DNA of 64,000 nt from Larkinella rosea (GCF_003858635.1 NZ_RQJO01000015.1:620001-684000); one strand, 5' to 3'; counted from the first letter of the stretch, positions 19,147 to 27,779 are shown. Notes: generated by a model not told the origin, from the sequence alone. Program-made: numbers and translations.

Positions 19147-19281
19147 GGTCGCATGGCGACCCACTGGTTGTAGCAAAATCCAGCTAATTCCGTTCATGTG
19201 GTCGCGTAGTGACCGAACATCACACGCCGTTAGATCGCTACGCGACCCCCAAATAATATCCCATGATCATTTTTGCTACAA
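19147..19281. repeat. REP-like palindromic element bounded by TTGTAGCAAAA inverted repeats
   Basis: The outer inverted repeat is TTGTAGCAAAA at 19168-19178 and TTTTGCTACAA at 19271-19281. Inside, GGTCGCGTAG (19200-19209) pairs perfectly with CTACGCGACC (19238-19247). A further hairpin GGTCGC-ATG-GCGACC lies at 19147-19161. The tail (TTGCTACAAA, then a TCG hairpin) resembles the element at 25386-25486. Confidence 0.65.
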
Positions 19282-19458
19282 ACATTTCGACGCTACGCGG
19301 CTGAAAAACTCGACATAAAAAATTGCGAACAGGCGGCAGCGGTAAAAAATAGGCAAGCGTTCGATACCGCAAAACACGTTTGCAAAACAGGGCGGTTTGC
19401 GGTACTATTACGGCCAGAAATTCGCTATTCCAATCCCGCTCGATTTTAAAACAACGCC

Positions 19459-21162
19459 ATGTCCTCTCCTTTTACCGGAAGAAAACCGCTTGCTATTCTC
19501 CTGCTTAGTTGTCTGAACATCGCTTTGGTGTGCGTTTTGGTCGGATGTAAAACCCGTTCGGATTCGACGACTGAAAAACCGGAACCCAAAATCGTCAACA
19601 TTGTCAATTTCATCCGGCTGCTGGAACCCCGCGATCCGAAAATTACGGAAGAGGTACTGTATCAAACGGTGGTGAAGCAGGTAGAAATGATGAAGAAGTA
19701 CAAACTGGGCGGTACGTTTTTGCTGCAGTACGATGCTCTGATGGACCCGCGCTACCAGAAACTGTTGAAAAGCTTACCGACCGAAACCTACGAAATCGGG
19801 GCGTGGTGGGAATTGCCCCAACCGCTCATCGAAAAAACCGGGCTGAAATGGCGCGGCCGGTTTCCGTGGGATTGGCACGCGGACGTCGGTTTTTCGACCG
19901 GTTATACGCCCGCCGAGCGCGAGAAGATTGTCGACGTCTACATGGCGGATTTCAAGGCAATTTTTGGCTATTATCCCAAGTCGGTCGGGTCGTGGTTCAT
20001 CGACACACACACGTTGAATTACCTGTACGACAAATACAAAATTGTGGCTTCCAGCAATTGCAAAGACCAGTATGGCACGGATGGCTACACGCTCTGGGGC
20101 GGATACTGGAATCAGGCGTATTACCCGAGTCGGATGAATTCCTACATGCCGGCGCAAAATGAGAAGAATCAGCTTCCGGTCCCGGTTTTTCGGATGCTGG
20201 GCAGCGACCCCATCCGGCAGTATGATACGGGGCTTGGGTCCAGTCGGCAGGGCGTCATTACGCTCGAACCGGTTTATCCCAAAGCGGGTGGCGACAGCAC
20301 CTGGGTCAACTGGTTTTTTCAGGAATTTGTCAGTGGCGAATCGCTGGCGTTCAACTACGCGCAGGCCGGGCAGGAAAATTCGTTTACCTGGGACGCAATG
20401 GCGAAGGGATTCACGCTTCAGATGCCGTTGATTGCCCGCTTGCGGGATGAAGGAAAAATCCGGGTCGAAACCCTGGAAGCGTCCGGAAACTGGTTTAAAA
20501 AGAACTTCAGAACAACACCGGCGACGGCGTTCACGGCGGAACACGATTTGCCCGGCGAAAACCGGAAAACCGTGTGGTTCAACAGCCGGTTTTACCGCCT
20601 GAATCTGTTGTGGGAAGACAACAGCCTGCGCATTCGGGATATTCACCTGTTCGACGAAAATTTTCCGTCGATTTATACGACTCAAAAAGCGACTTCGAAC
20701 GAATGTTCCTTTTTTACGCTGCCTGTGGTGGACGGTTACCTCTGGAGTGAAAAACAGGGACTGTTAGCGGGTTTGCGGTTTAAAACGCTGGTCGACGGCA
20801 AAGAAGAATGGCTAAAAGGTGGCGACCCGGTCGTTAGGAGTTCGGCAGCGAATAAACTCCACATTTCCTGGCCATTAACGGATGGGAAAGGTGTTTTGGA
20901 AATGGATATTGACGAAAAGACCATCCAGATTTCGATGAAAGGCGATGAACTGCCGAAGTGGTTTCTGGGTTTCGACGCGGCTAAAACGGACGGTCTGCCG
21001 TTCAAAACGATCCGTCAAAACCGGATGGACTGCGAATTTGAAGGCATGACATACAATGTGAAAGCTACGACCGGAACGTTCTCGGCCGGTACGGATAAAA
21101 ACCGCTTCGTCGTGACACCGGCCGGAAACAAAATCGAGCTGGACCTCTCAAACAGTAAATAG
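19459..21162 (+). CDS. Lipoprotein of unknown function with barrel-like N-terminal half
   Basis: 567 residues; I do not recognise a named family. The N terminus has a lipoprotein signal with lipobox LVGC (C30), which supports the ATG at 19459. The first half (about 45-330) looks like an alpha/beta-barrel of the polysaccharide-deacetylase or glycosidase kind: VEMMKKYKLGGTFLLQYDALMDP, WWELPQPL, FPWDWHADVGFSTGYTP, GSWFIDTHTL. It is rich in Trp and Tyr, as in sugar-binding proteins. The second half (about 370-560) is mostly beta. It is the last plus-strand gene of the first glycan locus, so a role in glycan processing is likely but unproven. Confidence 0.7.
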   Translation: MSSPFTGRKPLAILLLSCLNIALVCVLVGCKTRSDSTTEKPEPKIVNIVNFIRLLEPRDPKITEEVLYQTVVKQVEMMKKYKLGGTFLLQYDALMDPRYQKLLKSLPTETYEIGAWWELPQPLIEKTGLKWRGRFPWDWHADVGFSTGYTPAEREKIVDVYMADFKAIFGYYPKSVGSWFIDTHTLNYLYDKYKIVASSNCKDQYGTDGYTLWGGYWNQAYYPSRMNSYMPAQNEKNQLPVPVFRMLGSDPIRQYDTGLGSSRQGVITLEPVYPKAGGDSTWVNWFFQEFVSGESLAFNYAQAGQENSFTWDAMAKGFTLQMPLIARLRDEGKIRVETLEASGNWFKKNFRTTPATAFTAEHDLPGENRKTVWFNSRFYRLNLLWEDNSLRIRDIHLFDENFPSIYTTQKATSNECSFFTLPVVDGYLWSEKQGLLAGLRFKTLVDGKEEWLKGGDPVVRSSAANKLHISWPLTDGKGVLEMDIDEKTIQISMKGDELPKWFLGFDAAKTDGLPFKTIRQNRMDCEFEGMTYNVKATTGTFSAGTDKNRFVVTPAGNKIELDLSNSK

Positions 21163-21178
21163 AAAGCAAAAGAGTCAG

Positions 21179-21625
21179 TTAGAGAATGAACTCAAAAACG
21201 AGCTGGTGTTTGCACTGAATCCGGTTTGCCCAGATGGGTTCGGGGTAATTTTCCAGAAAGTAATTGTAATTAACCGCCACCAGATCAAACCCTTGTTGTT
21301 GATAAAGTGCCATTTGGCTGATTTCGGAATTACCGGTTTTGATCACCAGCCGCTGCAAACCCTGCTGATGCGCAATCTCCTTCATGTGGTTTAACAACGC
21401 CTTACCAATTCCCTGGCCCTGATGAGCGGGCTCAACGGCAATGTTGACAATCTCGCCAGCCTGACCGGTAATTTGCAACAAACATATGCCCAGAATCTGG
21501 TCTTCGTCTGTGAACAGATAAACCTGGCTAAGCGGCAAATACCGATCAATCAGCTGTGGATTTTCATCTGCCAACAACAACAAGTGCCTGGGGATTTCCT
21601 GATTTGGTTGTGCCTGATAAATCAT
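21179..21625 (-). CDS. GNAT-family N-acetyltransferase
   Basis: Acetyl-CoA-dependent N-acetyltransferase of 148 residues. Motif A with the pyrophosphate-binding loop is visible as VNIAVEPAHQGQGIGKALL (about residues 60-78), followed by the GNAT helix and ALYQQQGFDLVAVNYNYF. The acceptor substrate cannot be told from sequence. It starts 24 bases after the DUF5989 gene on the same strand and probably ends that operon; it is convergent with the 567-residue lipoprotein gene, 16 bases away. Confidence 0.88.
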   Translation of the reverse strand: MIYQAQPNQEIPRHLLLLADENPQLIDRYLPLSQVYLFTDEDQILGICLLQITGQAGEIVNIAVEPAHQGQGIGKALLNHMKEIAHQQGLQRLVIKTGNSEISQMALYQQQGFDLVAVNYNYFLENYPEPIWANRIQCKHQLVFEFIL

Positions 21626-21649
21626 GAATACGCTAAGAGAAAATAGCTG

Positions 21650-21799
21650 CTAGAAAAGCGAATAAATAAATGGCGCCAGTGCCGAACCGGTCGTCAAAAC
21701 CGTCAGCGCGCTCAGGAGCAGGAGCAGAACCAGCAGCGGATACAGCCAGTACCGTTTGCGGGTTCGCATGAAAAGCCAGAAGTCTCGGAGAAATTCCAT
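21650..21799 (-). CDS. DUF5989 family small membrane protein
   Basis: 49-residue protein: MEFLRDFWLFMRTRKRYW, then a hydrophobic helix of about 20 residues (LYPLLVLLLLLSALTVL) and the conserved end GSALAPFIYSLF. This is the DUF5989 pattern. Its ATG overlaps the stop of the upstream SGNH gene (TGATG), so translation of the two is coupled. Members of this family occur beside SGNH hydrolases, SxtJ-like membrane proteins and carbamoyltransferases; function is unknown. Confidence 0.82.
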   Translation of the reverse strand: MEFLRDFWLFMRTRKRYWLYPLLVLLLLLSALTVLTTGSALAPFIYSLF

Positions 21800-23706
21800 C
21801 AGTGAGGGGCCGTTTTGAGGGTCTGGAGTTGCGCCTGTAGTTGCAGCGCTGCGGCATTGCGCGGATCGATCCGGAGCGATTTGGCCACGTACTTAGCCGC
21901 TCCGGTGGCATTGGCAAATTTCAGATAACCGGCCGCCAACTGGTTGCTCAGGGCCACGTTTGTCGTGTCGGTCAGGTATTGTTTTTTGGTCGTAACCAAT
22001 TGCTCAACAAAGGCTTGCAACTCGTTCAGGCTGAACGCGGTTTCATTATGGGCAGCTGCGTAGCGGAGATACGGCAGGGCTTCGTCCGGGCGGTCCAGTT
22101 TCAGCAACGTAATGAACAGACTCTGGGCGGTTGCAAACGTTTCTTCCAACTGAAACGCTTTTTTCAGGTACCAAACGGCTCGTTCCGGCTGGTTCGCGCT
22201 GAAGTACAGTTTACCGGTTTGCCCATAATATGCCGGATCATACGGATATTCCAGCACCAGGGCTTCGCTGACCTGCAAGGCGCCCCGCTGATTCTGGGTT
22301 TTCAGGTAGTGAGCCAGCAATTCCCTCATCGCGTCGCGCCAGGCAATCTGCTTTACCACCAGCCCGCCCGCCAGTTTTTCCTCGACGGTTTTGGGGCGGT
22401 TTTCCTCCGGCGGCATCGGTTCGTTGAACGGCCAGCTTTCCTTCAGAATCATCACCTCGTACGCGCCTTTCAGCGAATCCACCGGCGTGATGGGCATTTG
22501 CTGGCGCAACTGGTCGAAGGACATTTCGTTCGGACCGTCGGCAACGAGCCGTTTTTTCTTTTTCAGGGCTTCGTAAAACGCATCGGAAAGCAGGGCGTAC
22601 CCGTACAGATTCGGGTGAACGTGTTCCAGCAGGGTTTCGTTGCCCAGAATGCCGTTGGGCGAATGGGTTTCAAAAACCGCCCGGCTGTCTACCACGGTTA
22701 CGTTTGAAAACCGGTTGCCCAATTCCCGAATCACCTGATTGAGGGCTTCGGGTGCCCGAAACCGCAGCAAATCCAGTTCCTTGGCCTGCACGAATTTTTG
22801 CCTGGCTTCCCGAATGTTTCCTTTTTGGTAAGCCTGTTTGGCCAACTGGAATTGCTGTTCGGCGGATGCGGTTCCCGGCGCGCTGATGAATGGTTTCAGG
22901 TCCTTTTCGTTGCTGACCAGGGTGCTGATGAAAACCGGAATGTGTTGCCCGGAAAGTGCCTGGCAGAGGTCCGTCAGGTTGGTTCTGAACTGCTCGATTC
23001 CGTTCTGATACTTTTCTGATCCGAGCGGAATCTGCTGATCGGCGGCCATGCGCTTCATCATTCCCTCGCGTAAATCCACTTTCTGACCTGACGCAGTTTG
23101 GCGAATCCGGCTCCAGGTTCGGTTCAGCCATTGAACGAGCCGGAACTCTCTTAGCTTCAAGACCAGCCGTACCAAACCGGGCTGGCTGCCCAGCGAACTG
23201 GTGGAACCGACACCCATTGCGCCGTAGTATTCGTTATGACCGGTATAAATCAACACCGCATCCGGCTCATAATCAACCAACTGTTTTCCAAAACCAAAAA
23301 CCGTATACGAGTTGACCGCCGTCATCGACAGGTTGATGACTTCAAAATTCCGGTTCGGAAACGTGTGCATCAGGCGGTACTGCAGCCAGCGGTGGAAAGA
23401 GCCGTTGTGGAAATACGGATAGCCAATCGTCGTCGATTCGCCCAGGACAAAGATTCGAAAGGTGCCGTCGGGCTTTTTTTTCAGGAAAGGCTCGAAGTTG
23501 CCGACGGTAGCGTTGTCGGTTTCGGTAAAATACCGCTCCGATGCGTGCTGATTCACAATCCAGTAGCCTTTACGTTCCGGATCGTCCACGAACAGCCGGT
23601 AATCATGGCCGTAGCCAAATGCCCGCAGCAATACCTCCACGAGTGCCAACAGCAACAGCGGCAGCATTAACGCCAATCCTTTAAACAGCCACAACCGTTT
23701 CTTCAT
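21799..23706 (-). CDS. SGNH/GDSL hydrolase with C-terminal TPR repeats
   Basis: 635 residues. An N-terminal membrane anchor (about 5-30) precedes an SGNH hydrolase domain (about 82-395). Block I is VLGESTTIGYPY with nucleophile S91 (GES instead of GDS). A block with GHNEYYG and a final block EHVHPNLYGYALLSDAFY carrying the catalytic His are also present. The C-terminal 200 residues form TPR-like helices (YYGQTGKLYFSANQPERAVWYLKKAF). It faces the periplasm and may be an esterase or acyl-transfer enzyme for a cell-surface glycan; this is inferred from family. It is translationally coupled to the DUF5989 gene. Confidence 0.85.
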   Translation of the reverse strand: MKKRLWLFKGLALMLPLLLLALVEVLLRAFGYGHDYRLFVDDPERKGYWIVNQHASERYFTETDNATVGNFEPFLKKKPDGTFRIFVLGESTTIGYPYFHNGSFHRWLQYRLMHTFPNRNFEVINLSMTAVNSYTVFGFGKQLVDYEPDAVLIYTGHNEYYGAMGVGSTSSLGSQPGLVRLVLKLREFRLVQWLNRTWSRIRQTASGQKVDLREGMMKRMAADQQIPLGSEKYQNGIEQFRTNLTDLCQALSGQHIPVFISTLVSNEKDLKPFISAPGTASAEQQFQLAKQAYQKGNIREARQKFVQAKELDLLRFRAPEALNQVIRELGNRFSNVTVVDSRAVFETHSPNGILGNETLLEHVHPNLYGYALLSDAFYEALKKKKRLVADGPNEMSFDQLRQQMPITPVDSLKGAYEVMILKESWPFNEPMPPEENRPKTVEEKLAGGLVVKQIAWRDAMRELLAHYLKTQNQRGALQVSEALVLEYPYDPAYYGQTGKLYFSANQPERAVWYLKKAFQLEETFATAQSLFITLLKLDRPDEALPYLRYAAAHNETAFSLNELQAFVEQLVTTKKQYLTDTTNVALSNQLAAGYLKFANATGAAKYVAKSLRIDPRNAAALQLQAQLQTLKTAPH

Positions 23707-23778
23707 AATTAAAATCAGCAGACCCGCCTAAATATCTTTTAAGAAATCCAGACGGGTCTTTTTGCAATAGAAAAATTT

Positions 23779-25155
23779 TTATGGGCGGATGATCGTTCCG
23801 TCGGCTTTCCGAACCTGCCAATTCGATTTGGTGCCGATCGGGTATTTGGCCGCTTCTTTTTCGTTGATGTCCACACCCAGGCCCGGCACCTCGTTGACCG
23901 ACATGTAGCCTTTGTTCATTGTCGGGCAACCGCTGAAGACTTCCTTCATTTTGTCCGAAAACTGCACCGCTTCCTGAATCCCGAAGTTCCAGACGGCCAG
24001 ATCGATGTGTGCGTGGGCCGCGTGACCCACCGGTGAAACGTCGCCGGGGCCGTGCCAGGCTGTGCGAACGTTGAACCACTCGCCCAGCCGCGCCACTTTC
24101 ATGGCGGGTGTAATACCGCCAATCTGCGAAACGTGAATCCGGATGAAATCGAACCACTGATTCACCATCGGTTCCTTGAACTCGTTGATGTTGTTGAACA
24201 GTTCGCCCATCGCAATCGGCACCGAGGTGGCCTGACGGAGTTGCGCAAACCACTTCATGTTTTCGGGCGAGAACGGATCTTCGATAAAGAACGGACGGTA
24301 TTCTTCCACCCGCTTGATCATGTTGATGGCGTCGATGGGCTGCACCCGCTCGTGAATATCGTGCAACAATTCCACTTCGTCACCGCACTGTTTCCGAACC
24401 ACTTCGAACATTTTCGGAACGGATTTCAGGTACATCCGCTCGTTCATGTAATTGTCGGTTGCGCCCCCGAAATTGGCGGTTTTAAAGTCAGGCTGGGCGT
24501 TTGCGGCATTCGCACCCACGGCCCCGTAGCCACCCTGCTGAATCCGGATGTGCTTGTAGCCCTCCTCCATGAACTTTTTGACGCTCTCGGCGGCCGCTTC
24601 GGGCGTATTGCCACCCGCGTGGGTGTAGCAGGGAATCGCAAACCGGGCCTTGCCGCCCAGCAACTGATACACCGGCATATTGGCCCGTTTGCCTTTGATG
24701 TCCCACAACGCCTGATCCAGCCCGGAAAGCGCGTTGTTCAAAACCGGTCCGTTCCGCCAGTAGGAACTCACATAAGCCGCCTGCCACATGTCCTCGATGT
24801 TATCCACATCCTTGCCGACGCAGAATTCGTTGAGGTAAGTATTGATGGCGACAATGACCACCGCGGCCCGCTGCGTGAAGGTCGCGCAGCCCAGCCCGTA
24901 CAAATCAGGTTCGGTCGTTTCGACCTTCACGACGATGAGGTTGGAGCCCTGCGGAGCCGTCGCAATGGCTTTGACGGATTTGATTTTGACGGGAGCCATT
25001 GCTTTCGCGTACGAGGGTGTGCCCTGACGTTCGCGGGCTTCGGCGGTGGATATGCCGCCGAACAAACCGAGCAAACCGGCTCCGGAGCCCAAACCTATTT
25101 TTTTCAGCGTCTCGCGACGGCTGTTCAATTCAGCAACGTTTTCGTCTTTTTTCAT
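23779..25155 (-). CDS. Enolase-superfamily dehydratase of the mannonate dehydratase/RspA subgroup, Tat-exported
   Basis: 458 residues. It starts with a twin-arginine signal (NSRRETLKKIGLGSGAGLLG), so it acts folded in the periplasm, unusual for this superfamily. The barrel carries metal ligands D266 (LHDIHER), E292 (FFIEDP) and E318 (AMGELF), with H268 two residues after the first. The 26-residue spacing and the DxH pair are those of D-mannonate dehydratases as I recall them (Asp210, His212, Glu236, Glu262). HGPGDVSPVGHAAHAHIDL is the subgroup's other mark. It should dehydrate a sugar acid to a 2-keto-3-deoxy acid. It lies 397 bases downstream of the PQQ dehydrogenase, which could make such acids. 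Exact substrate unknown. Confidence 0.85.
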   Translation of the reverse strand: MKKDENVAELNSRRETLKKIGLGSGAGLLGLFGGISTAEARERQGTPSYAKAMAPVKIKSVKAIATAPQGSNLIVVKVETTEPDLYGLGCATFTQRAAVVIVAINTYLNEFCVGKDVDNIEDMWQAAYVSSYWRNGPVLNNALSGLDQALWDIKGKRANMPVYQLLGGKARFAIPCYTHAGGNTPEAAAESVKKFMEEGYKHIRIQQGGYGAVGANAANAQPDFKTANFGGATDNYMNERMYLKSVPKMFEVVRKQCGDEVELLHDIHERVQPIDAINMIKRVEEYRPFFIEDPFSPENMKWFAQLRQATSVPIAMGELFNNINEFKEPMVNQWFDFIRIHVSQIGGITPAMKVARLGEWFNVRTAWHGPGDVSPVGHAAHAHIDLAVWNFGIQEAVQFSDKMKEVFSGCPTMNKGYMSVNEVPGLGVDINEKEAAKYPIGTKSNWQVRKADGTIIRP

Positions 25156-25551
25156 GGTTAATTAAATAAGAAGGGGTTTTAGGACGTGCTTTGAATGGAT
25201 AGGTGTTTAATCGTTTAAGTTTATGAATTATTGGTGAAGTCCGATACAATCCGACAGTGATTTTCGCAGAAAAATACACTGACGTGAACTGAGAGATTGT
25301 TGACCACGTAGCGACGGTCGGCCGTTGCCATTGAATAGTTCCGGGTCGCCGGTGCGATAGAAAAATGACCGCTTGAACTACTGAACGTGCCTTTAGGTAC
25401 GCAACCACCCCGCCAATTGCGTACCTAAAGGCACGCGAGAGCTATTGGTAGAGAACCTTGCTACAAATATGTCGTGCCTATGGCACTTAATCGGCTCACA
25501 ATCAACCATCAAATAGCATAGTTTACATGTAATGAAAACCCATAAACTGTC
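25156..25551. other. Spacer between the dehydratase and PQQ dehydrogenase genes (396 bp)
   Basis: No gene is seen. The right third is filled by a REP-like hairpin element (25386-25486). The rest is AT-rich and may hold the promoter of the dehydratase gene, but no clear TTTG/TAnnTTTG pair was found on the minus strand. Confidence 0.5.
25386..25486. repeat. REP-like hairpin element
   Basis: A perfect 19-bp inverted repeat (arms 25386-25404 and 25417-25435; CGTGCCTTTAGGTACGCAA and its complement, 12-base loop) is followed by TTGCTACAAAT and a second small hairpin GTGCC-TAT-GGCAC at 25474-25486. The TTGCTACAAA word is shared with the element at 19147-19281, pointing to one dispersed family. Confidence 0.7.
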
Positions 25552-27744
25552 TTACGGCAAGGCAAAAGCAATATACGAACCGCCCGGTTTATGCCCATTT
25601 TTGACGCCCCCGGCCGCAATCACGACGTACTGTTTCCCGCCCGCCAGATACGTAATCGGCGTTGCAAAACCGCCTGCCGGAAGCTGGTATTCCCAGACAA
25701 CCTTCCCGGTTTTTTTGTCGAAAGCCCGGATGCGTTCGTCTTTCGTTGCGGCAATAAAAATCAATCCACCCGCCGTAACGATGGGACCGCCGTAATTTTC
25801 CGTCCCGGTAATTGGAATTCCCTTTTTGGTTAACTCCGGAAATTCGCCTAGCGGGACCTTCCACAAATACTCACCCGTATTCAGATCGATGGCGTTCAGC
25901 GTTCCCCAGGGCGGTTTGACGGCCGGATAACCGTCCGGGTCGAAAAACCGGGTGTAGCCATTATTGATGTAAGGCGGAATGTAGGGGAATTCTACTTTTT
26001 TGTCCGTCTCCGTCAAAACCGGGGCGTTGTGCTGATCCTGGCTTTCCGCGGGTTTGGGTTCCGGCTTTTGGTTGTCCGCGTTCAGCAGATACCGGACTAA
26101 CGTAAACCGGTCCTGATCCGAAAGGTGCTGAAACGACGGCATCCGGCCGCGCCCCGAGCGTAAAACCGCGTTGATTTCCTGACCCGAAAGCCGCTTGCCA
26201 ATCTCGACCAGACTGGGGTATTCCTGGCCGCTGCCCTTGCGGTCGGGACCATGACAGGCGACACAATTGGCCAGGTACAACGTTTTCCCTTTCGAGGCAA
26301 TTTCGGCGTTCCGGGCGGCCAGATCGGCCATTTTCAAATCCCAGGCCATTTCGTTCGAATTCTGGTAGAGAATTCCTTCCGGATCGGCGGCATTGCCGCC
26401 CCATTCGGCACCCCCGCCGATGCCAAAAAACAAGGTTCCTTCCAGGCTCGGTGGCATGAACTTGTTACCGGCGCGGGTTTTCAAAAACCGCTCTTTGACG
26501 AACGCATGGGCTTCGGGTGTACGAGTGGTAATATCGGCTTCGGTAAACACCTGCCGGGCAAAGGGAGCCGGTTTGAGTGGAAACTTCTGCGTTGGCCACG
26601 GAGTCTCGCCGGGTAATGCGGGTGAGGTCGGAACTTTCCGTTCTTCCACCGGAAACAACGACTCGCCGGTGTCGCGGTTCAGGACGTATACCAGACCATC
26701 TTTCGTCGTCTGCGCCACCGCATCAACGATTTTGCCGTTGTGTTTCACCGTCACCAGATTGGGCGGGCACGGCAGATCGCGGTCCCAGAGGTCGTGGTGA
26801 ATGGTCTGGAAATACCACTGCATTTTGCCGGTTTCGGCATTCAGCGCCAGAATGCAATCGGAGTACAGGTTTTGACCAGCGCGAATACCGCCGTAGAAAT
26901 CGACGGAGGGTGAACCGGTTCCGAGGTAAACCGTACCCCGTTTTTCATCGAGCACCATGCCGGCCCAGTTGTTGGCACCCCCGATGCGTTTGTAGGCGTC
27001 TTTCGGCCAGGTTTCGTAACCCGGTTCGCCCGGCTGCGGAATGGTGTGGAAAACCCACAACACTTTCCCGGTGCGGATATCAAAACCGCGAATGTGACCC
27101 GGTGCCGCGTCGCCCTGCTCCGAAACCGTTGAACCCAGCACCAGCGTGTTTTTGTAAATGGCCCCCGGCGTGGTGGAACTGACCGACAGTTTGCTGAGAT
27201 CCCGCTTGGAGTCATCGCCCAGTCCTTCGCGCAAATCCATTTCGCCATTTTTTCCAAAACCGGCGACGGGTTCGCCCGTCAGCGCATTCAGGGCGTAAAG
27301 CGTTGATCCGGCGGTAAACAGAATGCGTTTGTCGGTGTCACTTTGCCAGTACATGACGCCCCGGTTCTGGCTGAAGCGCGGGGATTTATCGTTGAACGGA
27401 TCGAACAGCCAGCGCTGCTGACCGGTTTTGGCGTCCAGCGCGAAGACTTTCAGCATCGGCGTGGTACCGTACAAAATTCCGTTGATCACGATGGGCTGGC
27501 ATTGAATTTCAAGCGGTTGACCGGTTTTGCCATCGGCTTCGGCGGCATTGTAGGTCCAGGCGACCCGGAGATTTTTGACGTTCTGAAGGTTGATCTGTTT
27601 CAGCGGAGAATACCGGTTTCCGGCCTTATTGCCGCCGTAATACGGCCAGTCCTGACCGGTTTCGTCAGCGGGGTGGCTGGACGTGATCGCAGCCAGACCC
27701 AGAACCAGCAGCCCAAACGCGGGGATTGATAGCGCCAATTTCAT
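25552..27744 (-). CDS. PQQ-dependent dehydrogenase with inserted cytochrome c domain
   Basis: Periplasmic quinoprotein, 730 residues, of the membrane-type glucose dehydrogenase family. A signal peptide (1-24) is followed by the propeller start (WPYYGGNKAGNRYSPLKQINLQNVKNL), propeller blades with DAKTGQQRWLF and GKVLWVF repeats, and HHDLWDRDLPCPP. A cytochrome c domain with haem site CVACH (C494, C497, H498) is inserted at about 480-565. The final blades (GTLNAIDLNTGEYLWKVPLGEFPEL) and LPAGGFATPITYLAGGKQYVVIAAGG follow. It should oxidise an aldose or polyol to a lactone or acid and pass electrons to the haem and on to the respiratory chain. It starts 35 bases after the mutarotase-like gene. 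PQQ may have to be scavenged; no pqq genes lie here. Confidence 0.9.
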   Translation of the reverse strand: MKLALSIPAFGLLVLGLAAITSSHPADETGQDWPYYGGNKAGNRYSPLKQINLQNVKNLRVAWTYNAAEADGKTGQPLEIQCQPIVINGILYGTTPMLKVFALDAKTGQQRWLFDPFNDKSPRFSQNRGVMYWQSDTDKRILFTAGSTLYALNALTGEPVAGFGKNGEMDLREGLGDDSKRDLSKLSVSSTTPGAIYKNTLVLGSTVSEQGDAAPGHIRGFDIRTGKVLWVFHTIPQPGEPGYETWPKDAYKRIGGANNWAGMVLDEKRGTVYLGTGSPSVDFYGGIRAGQNLYSDCILALNAETGKMQWYFQTIHHDLWDRDLPCPPNLVTVKHNGKIVDAVAQTTKDGLVYVLNRDTGESLFPVEERKVPTSPALPGETPWPTQKFPLKPAPFARQVFTEADITTRTPEAHAFVKERFLKTRAGNKFMPPSLEGTLFFGIGGGAEWGGNAADPEGILYQNSNEMAWDLKMADLAARNAEIASKGKTLYLANCVACHGPDRKGSGQEYPSLVEIGKRLSGQEINAVLRSGRGRMPSFQHLSDQDRFTLVRYLLNADNQKPEPKPAESQDQHNAPVLTETDKKVEFPYIPPYINNGYTRFFDPDGYPAVKPPWGTLNAIDLNTGEYLWKVPLGEFPELTKKGIPITGTENYGGPIVTAGGLIFIAATKDERIRAFDKKTGKVVWEYQLPAGGFATPITYLAGGKQYVVIAAGGVKNGHKPGGSYIAFALP

Positions 27745-27779
27745 GGTTGTAAGGGAAACGGTACGGATTCAGGAATTAA

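Larger units (their letters stand above)
18935..19458. other. Gene-poor stretch after the glucanases (524 bp)
   Basis: It holds the GH3 relic (18938-19119), a REP-like palindromic element (19147-19281) and a short open plus-strand frame (19346-19516) that reads plausibly (GGLRYYYGQKFAIPIPLDFK) but has no start and runs into the next gene out of frame. That frame may be another coding remnant. Confidence 0.5.

Noticed and set aside
19346-19516. Open plus-strand frame reading GGLRYYYGQKFAIPIPLDFK
   Set aside because: No start codon in a sensible place and it overlaps the well-started lipoprotein gene out of frame; possibly a remnant, not a gene.
24052-25161. 369-codon frame antisense to the dehydratase gene
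   Set aside because: The sense strand encodes a complete enzyme with all catalytic ligands; the antisense product is His/Phe/Val-rich without family features.
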